From the NCBI GenBank assembly GCA_020831635.1, contig JAFIGC010000028.1, forward strand, positions 1-46,882: a stretch of 46,882 nt of DNA, given 5' to 3'. The notes beneath the pieces are model-generated. The model was not told the origin of the DNA. It saw only the letters and a list, made by a program, of their open reading frames with translations, and did no database searches. Positions 43,230 through 46,882 of this stretch are shown one piece after another (the first letter of the stretch is position 1; every line of letters starts with the position of its first letter). The stretch is from Verrucomicrobiota bacterium. Its GTDB lineage: Bacteria > Verrucomicrobiota > Kiritimatiellia > SS1-B-03-39 > UBA6053. The position numbers and the translations under genes are program-made.

Positions 43230-44702
43230 ATGCAAAAAAAATCCCACACCCTTTGGTTTGTCACCGGCAGCCAGCATCTGTACGGCCCCGAAACCCTCGA
43301 GCAAGTGGCCGCGGACGCGCAGGCTATCGCCGCCGCGCTCGACGCCGCCTCCGAAATCCCGGTTCGGGTGCTGTGGAAACCCACGGTCAAAACCCCCGAT
43401 GAAGTGTACGCCCTTTGCCGGGATGCCAACGCGGATGCGGATTGCATCGGACTGATCACTTGGATGCACACTTTCAGCCCCGCCAAAATGTGGATTGGCG
43501 GGTTGACGGCTCTGAAAAAGCCCTTCCTTCACCTGCATACCCAATTCGGCAGCGCCATCCCCTGGGAATCCATCGACATGGATTTCATGAACCTGCATCA
43601 GTCCGCGCACGGGGGACGCGAGTTCGGGTTCCTCTGTTCGCGTTTGCGCAAAAACCGCGAGGTGGTCGTGGGGCATTGGCAGGACGCGGAAGTTCGCGCC
43701 GAATTGGGCGACTGGGCCCGGGTGGCCCTGGCCTGGAATGAATCCCAACATCTGAAAGTGGCCCGATTCGGGGACAACATGCGCGAAGTGGCGGTGACCG
43801 AAGGGGACAAGGTCGAGGCGCAAATCCGATTCGGGTACGCGGTCAATGGCTACGGCATGGGAGATTTGAAGGCGTATGTGGACCGGGTGACGGAATCCGA
43901 GGTGGATGCGCTCATGGCCGAATATGCCCGACTGTACCGCATCGCCCCGGAGGCCGCGGAAGCGAACATCCGCGAACAGGCCCGCATCGAGATCGGGTTG
44001 CGCTCGTTTTTAACCGAAGGCGGCTTCGGCGCGTTCACCACCACTTTCGAAAATTTGCACGGATTTCGTCAACTGCCCGGGCTCGCGGTACAGCGACTGA
44101 TGGCGGACGGATACGGATTCGGGGCCGAGGGCGACTGGAAAACCGCGGCCATGACCCGCATCCTGAAAGTCATGGGCGAAGGTTTGTCCGGCGGCACTTC
44201 CTTCATGGAGGATTACACCTACCATTTCGACGCGTCCGGGGACAAAGTGCTGGGCTCCCATATGTTGGAAATCTGTCCTTCCATTGCCTCCGACACGCCC
44301 AGCTTGGAAGTGCATCCCCTCGGCATTGGCGGCAAGGAAGATCCGGCCCGTTTGGTATTCAATTCCCCCGCCGGACCCGCCATCAACGTGTCCCCGGTGG
44401 ACATGGGGAACCGCTTCCGTATTCTCGTGAACGAAGTCGAAGCGGTTACGCCCGAGCAGGACCTGCCCAAACTGCCGGTGGCCCGGGTACTGTGGGTGCC
44501 CCAACCCAACTTGAAAGTCGGGGCCGCCGCCTGGATTTTGGGCGGAGGCGCTCACCATACCGTCTATTCGCAGCAGTTGAAAACCCGCCACATCGAAATG
44601 TACGCCGAAATGGCCGGGGTGGAACTGCTGGTCATCGATGCCGACACCCGCCTGCGCGATTTCAAGAACGAGATCCGTTGGAACGAGTGTGCGTACCGCT
44701 GA
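43230..44702 (+). CDS. araA: L-arabinose isomerase
   Basis: The 490-residue protein begins [18 protein letters not shown], typical of AraA. It has the conserved segments [15 protein letters not shown] and [13 protein letters not shown] (Glu metal ligand) and the late histidines in [10 protein letters not shown]. It isomerises L-arabinose to L-ribulose. The order is B-D-A, and no transporter or AraR gene is in view. A structured non-coding stretch follows about 105 bases after the stop. Confidence 0.95.
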   Translation: MQKKSHTLWFVTGSQHLYGPETLEQVAADAQAIAAALDAASEIPVRVLWKPTVKTPDEVYALCRDANADADCIGLITWMHTFSPAKMWIGGLTALKKPFLHLHTQFGSAIPWESIDMDFMNLHQSAHGGREFGFLCSRLRKNREVVVGHWQDAEVRAELGDWARVALAWNESQHLKVARFGDNMREVAVTEGDKVEAQIRFGYAVNGYGMGDLKAYVDRVTESEVDALMAEYARLYRIAPEAAEANIREQARIEIGLRSFLTEGGFGAFTTTFENLHGFRQLPGLAVQRLMADGYGFGAEGDWKTAAMTRILKVMGEGLSGGTSFMEDYTYHFDASGDKVLGSHMLEICPSIASDTPSLEVHPLGIGGKEDPARLVFNSPAGPAINVSPVDMGNRFRILVNEVEAVTPEQDLPKLPVARVLWVPQPNLKVGAAAWILGGGAHHTVYSQQLKTRHIEMYAEMAGVELLVIDADTRLRDFKNEIRWNECAYR

Positions 44703-44807
44703 CGGTCAAAAAAGTTTTCTCGCCTGATATAGATTGGTGACAATTGGCTTTGCTTGTAGCATGGCTTTTGCAAAATGAGTCAGAAGGTGTTTGTGGATCT
44801 ATAAAAT

Positions 44808-44988
44808 GGGAAAAAGCCTTCGGGGGAGACCGGACTCTTGATCTCACGCCGCCTTTCGCGCTTTCGGGGGGACGTCACCATCAGAAGATGCGTTAGCCCC
44901 CCGAAATCGCAAAATCCGACGCAAGCTGAATAGCCCGGTCTCCCATAACCCTGATGGATTGACGAGAAAGAGCCCGAAGGCTTTTCCC
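44808..44988. ncRNA. nested inverted-repeat region, possible structured RNA (candidate only)
   Basis: Three nested stems span 181 bases. The outer arms are GGGAAAAAGCCTTCGGGG (44808-44825) and CCCGAAGGCTTTTCCC (44973-44988). The middle arms are GGGAGACCGG (44824-44833) and CCGGTCTCCC (44935-44944). The inner arms are TTTCGGGGGG (44862-44871) and CCCCCCGAAA (44897-44906), capped by ACG-CATC / GATG-CGT. A 28/28-base symmetric internal gap lies between the middle and inner stems. TATAAA at 44800 could be a -10 box. No RNA family is recognised; it could equally be a non-coding mobile element. Confidence 0.4.
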
Positions 44989-44995
44989 AGTCAGA

Positions 44996-45013
44996 CCCGA
45001 GCCCCCGCTCGGG
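44996..45013. repeat. CCCGAGC-n4-GCTCGGG hairpin
   Basis: A perfect seven-base-pair stem begins 8 bases after the nested structure. No T-run follows, so a terminator role is uncertain. The remaining gap 44703-45480 holds a dispersed repeat and one more inverted repeat; no gene was seen. Confidence 0.5.
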
Positions 45014-45058
45014 ATACCCAGTTGAAGTGAGTGTGGTGCATGACTTTTGCGGGGCCAC

Positions 45059-45107
45059 GGGGACAGGAGCGCCAATCGCCGTATTGGCGGGGCATGGGGG
45101 GGCATTG
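45059..45107. repeat. dispersed hairpin repeat, copy 3
   Basis: GGGGACAGGAGCGCCAATCG is followed by CCGTATTGGCGGGGC. It is a variant of the copies at 3644 and 28444. Its stem is GCCAAT / ATTGGC, with both arms changed together. Confidence 0.65.
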
Positions 45108-45313
45108 CTTTGCCCTAAACTTTGTCTCAAGCACGGACCTGGAGGTTTCAACCCCGTCTTGGTTTGATGAAAACACATGTTTGAGGGAGAGAAAGCCTTA
45201 TCGTGGATTCGGCTTGACATCCTTTCTCCATTTCACCACGATTTCATCATGTCACACCATATTGCAACCCCTACACAGGAGTCCATCCCTATAAACAGAT
45301 TTCGGAACCACCC

Positions 45314-45353
45314 GTTGCATAAGATTCAGCTTGCACACGGAATTTTATGCAAC
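45314..45353. repeat. GTTGCATAA / TTATGCAAC inverted repeat
   Basis: Perfect nine-base arms at 45314-45322 and 45345-45353 lie with a 22-base loop in an AT-rich gap upstream of the second cassette region. Its function is unknown. Confidence 0.55.
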
Positions 45354-45401
45354 AGCATGCATCACATATGCTTTCGAAAAAAGAAAATTTCTGCAATTGT
45401 T

Positions 45402-45457
45402 CCTGAACACAGGTGGCATGCAGAAAAAACAACGAGTTTCTGAATATAATGTTCGGT
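45402..45457 (+). other. candidate integron attC site (left edge of the right-hand cassette)
   Basis: An R'-type box GTTCGGT (45451-45457) is the exact complement of the R'' box ACCGAAC of the attC at 46489, the match expected when both belong to one cassette. Upstream, CCTGAAC (45402-45408) and a CAGAAA / TTTCTG stem give a plausible but loose site body. The R' match is the stronger evidence. Confidence 0.45.
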
Positions 45458-45480
45458 AAAAAGTTGTGAAAAGGAACCCA

Positions 45481-45894
45481 ATGCCGAAAGCATCATACAG
45501 ACAGTTTTCGATCGAAGTTTCTGATGGCTGGTCGGTGAGAGTGGAGAGCGACTCCACATCTGATTTTCTCAGCATCACACACAGCAACCACTCGGCACAA
45601 CTTCGCCTCTCAACCTTTGACCCACAGCAGATGTCAGCAAAGGACTGGGTGGAATTCGCGGCGAATACGAACCGGATGAAGAATCGTTCTGTATTGGCTA
45701 CCGAAGTTGGACCGCTGGCGGGGTACGAGGTCCAATTTACCGGAGGCCTCACTTGGATTCGTGGATGGGTTCTTGAATGCAACGGAGTTCCACTGGATAT
45801 AACCTACCGATCCGACATCAGCCTACGCGGACTCGATGATGCAGACATCGATGCAATGCTCAAATCGCTACAGGTGAATCCAAGCATCGAATAA
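45481..45894 (+). CDS. hypothetical cassette protein
   Basis: The ATG at 45481 follows an AAAAGGA ribosome site and gives 137 residues; a GTG at 45466 is the alternative. The product is a small soluble alpha/beta protein with alternating strands (WSVRVESDSTSDFLSITHS, YEVQFTGGLTWIRGWVLE) and a C-terminal helix. It is reminiscent of small PsbP/DcrB-like folds, but I do not recognise a family. It lies in the interval bounded by R' boxes at 45451 and 46558. Confidence 0.55.
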   Translation: MPKASYRQFSIEVSDGWSVRVESDSTSDFLSITHSNHSAQLRLSTFDPQQMSAKDWVEFAANTNRMKNRSVLATEVGPLAGYEVQFTGGLTWIRGWVLECNGVPLDITYRSDISLRGLDDADIDAMLKSLQVNPSIE

Positions 45895-45897
45895 GGC

Positions 45898-45936
45898 GTC
45901 ACCTACTCTGCCCGACAAATCCAAACAGCAGGTGAC
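45898..45936. terminator. GTCACCT / AGGTGAC hairpin after the hypothetical gene
   Basis: Perfect seven-base arms flank a 25-base loop, three bases after the stop codon. No strong T-run follows on the plus strand, so terminator activity is uncertain. It has no R' box and is not an attC. Confidence 0.3.
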
Positions 45937-45984
45937 AAAACCCTGCCAATGTGGTAAGTATAAGACAACTTCCGGAGCTTTATT

Positions 45985-46233
45985 ATGCCAGTTATAGCAC
46001 GTTTCTATGGGATCCTGATCAAAATGTACTTTCGTGAGCACGGTGTGCCGCATTTTCATGCTGTCTATGCCGAGTTTAATGGAGTGTTCGACTTAAACAC
46101 CTTGGAGATGATTGAGGGTGACCTCCCGCCACGGGCTCAGCGCCTCGTGCGCGACTGGGCAGAAAGGTACAAAGGCGAGCTACAACGGATGTGGGAAACC
46201 CAAGATTTTATGAAACTCCCTGGATTAGAGTAA
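45985..46233 (+). CDS. DUF4160 protein
   Basis: The 82-residue protein has the full DUF4160 pattern: MPVIARFYGILIKMYFREHG, PHFHAVYAEF, and the tail LVRDWAERYKGELQRMWE. The family is small, often paired with DUF2442, and suspected to be part of a toxin-antitoxin-like unit; its activity is not established. A DUF2442 gene starts three bases after its stop, so the two are probably translated together. Confidence 0.85.
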   Translation: MPVIARFYGILIKMYFREHGVPHFHAVYAEFNGVFDLNTLEMIEGDLPPRAQRLVRDWAERYKGELQRMWETQDFMKLPGLE

Positions 46234-46236
46234 AAT

Positions 46237-46521
46237 ATGAAAACAACCGCGAAATACCCAAAGATACGAAACGTAAGTCCGAAACCTGGCAAGACTTTGC
46301 TGGTCACCTTCGACAACGGCGACAGTAGGCTATACGATTGCAAACCTCTTCTTGATAAAGAAGTCTTTCGCCCGCTGCGTGAAGAAGCCATCTTTCGATG
46401 CGCTCATGCCGACTCCCACGGACACGGTGTCGTTTGGAATGATGATATCGATCTTGCCGAGTCCGAGATCTGGCTCAACGGAAAATTCACCGAACCAGAC
46501 GATGCCCTCGACAAACAATAA
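46237..46521 (+). CDS. DUF2442 protein
   Basis: The 94-residue protein shows DUF2442 features: VSPKPGKTLLVTFDNGDSRL, then YDCKPLL, and the end GVVWNDDIDLAESEIWLNGK. It is the usual partner of DUF4160; a DNA- or partner-binding role is suspected only. The stop codon lies inside the attC hairpin, typical of compact cassettes. Confidence 0.82.
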   Translation: MKTTAKYPKIRNVSPKPGKTLLVTFDNGDSRLYDCKPLLDKEVFRPLREEAIFRCAHADSHGHGVVWNDDIDLAESEIWLNGKFTEPDDALDKQ

Positions 46522-46564
46522 CCGCTACGCGGCTATTGTTTGCGAGTGATCGTAGACGTTAGGT
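46489..46564 (+). other. integron attC site
   Basis: R'' ACCGAAC (46489-46495) and R' GTTAGGT (46558-46564, a full match to GTTRRRY) enclose a long imperfect stem. The paired blocks are ACGAT / ATCGT, CTCG / CGAG, CAAACAATA / TATTGTTTG and CCGC / GCGG around a TAC loop, with single unpaired bases as in attC sites. The total is 76 bases. Confidence 0.75.
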
Positions 46565-46571
46565 AGGCAAT

Positions 46572-46832
46572 ATGACTAAAAACAAATTTATCTTACATAA
46601 TGGCGTAAAAATGATAGAAGGCTGGCCTGAACAGATCGAAGACAGCCAAAAAATATGCAAATACAATGTGGACGGAGAAGACGTTGATCGCATTCCTTTC
46701 GGAAATGAGACGTATATGAAAAATGAATATTTAACTGCATGTCCTGACTGCGGTGTGACTCTAGGTCAGTTTCATGTTGCATTTGTATGCGATACCGAAG
46801 AATGTCCCGTGTGTCATACATCACTATTGTAA
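46572..46832 (+). CDS. small zinc-ribbon-like cassette protein
   Basis: An 86-residue protein starting eight bases after the attC. Its C-terminal half has two CxxC pairs (CPDC about residues 56-59; CPVC about 78-81) plus an extra Cys, a likely structural zinc ribbon. The N-terminal half reads like a short beta domain. I do not recognise a family. It appears to be the first gene of the next cassette, whose own attC is beyond the window. Confidence 0.6.
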   Translation: MTKNKFILHNGVKMIEGWPEQIEDSQKICKYNVDGEDVDRIPFGNETYMKNEYLTACPDCGVTLGQFHVAFVCDTEECPVCHTSLL

Positions 46833-46882
46833 GCGTCCGGGGATCGACCCACTGGCGTGCCGGGTTTGTCCGTGGTAAGATG

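Noticed and set aside
44815-44865. A possible tRNA-like sequence after araA
   Set aside because: No T-loop GTTCGA box or clover-leaf pairing could be formed on either strand.
44892-44898. GTTAGCC inside the nested structure after araA, as a possible attC R' box
   Set aside because: No complementary GGCTAAC-type box lies upstream at a suitable distance, and the surrounding stems do not follow attC order.
45177-45443. An 88-codon open frame before the hypothetical cassette gene
   Set aside because: Composition is unlike protein-coding sequence, it spans an inverted repeat, and it lacks a convincing start signal.

Overview
The window looks like a chromosomal segment of a GC-rich Verrucomicrobiota-type (PVC group) bacterium. 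This assignment is an inference. It rests on an alternative complex III / A2-type caa3 oxidase operon, a REP-associated (RAYT) transposase, intergenic palindromic repeats of the kind abundant in that phylum, and a UPF0182 giant membrane protein. No rRNA or tRNA gene was seen to confirm it.

Layout. (1) 0-3.5 kb, minus strand: a moxR-DUF58-lipoprotein operon followed upstream by a bile-acid/sodium symporter. (2) 3.5-4.5 kb: a gene-free stretch with dispersed repeats and two long inverted repeats. (3) 4.4-9.7 kb: an AT-richer island with the structure of integron gene cassettes without an integrase in view (a CALIN). The cassettes hold a radical SAM/SPASM maturase with a CXXX-repeat peptide, a two-gene restriction-modification system, and a HEPN-like protein, separated by attC-like sites. 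(4) 9.7-13.6 kb: two DUF4143-type AAA ATPases, each preceded by a palindrome at its start codon and bracketed by three direct copies of a composite palindromic repeat. (5) 13.7-28.4 kb: a long respiratory operon, actABCDEF, an extra membrane cytochrome c, SCO, coxBACD and ctaB. These genes mostly overlap or lie within about 30 bases of each other. Together they would take electrons from quinol through complex III to a CuA-cytochrome c fusion and the oxidase, with SCO and CtaB supplying CuA assembly and heme O. (6) 28.4-32 kb, minus strand: metY, a redoxin, a small His-rich membrane protein and a cysteine desulfurase. (7) 32-35 kb, plus strand: RAYT, SpoU methyltransferase, ArsR regulator and PduO-type cobalamin adenosyltransferase in a tight run, then UPF0182 (35-37.7 kb). 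(8) 37.7-40.4 kb, minus strand: an MsbA-like ABC exporter and trxB. (9) 40.5-44.7 kb: a 23-bp tandem repeat, then araB-araD-araA for L-arabinose breakdown to xylulose 5-phosphate. (10) 44.7-46.9 kb: a structured non-coding stretch and a second cassette region (hypothetical gene, DUF4160, DUF2442, attC, zinc-ribbon gene).

The strongest novel signal is the pair of attC-bearing regions. At two junctions and at one array end, the 7-base R' box is the exact complement of the R'' box of the cassette that follows. That is what cassette integration predicts, because the cut lies inside R'. One of these cassettes carries what looks like a complete two-gene RiPP pathway, radical SAM enzyme plus Cys-rich precursor. 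All family calls were made by reading motifs; no database search was run.
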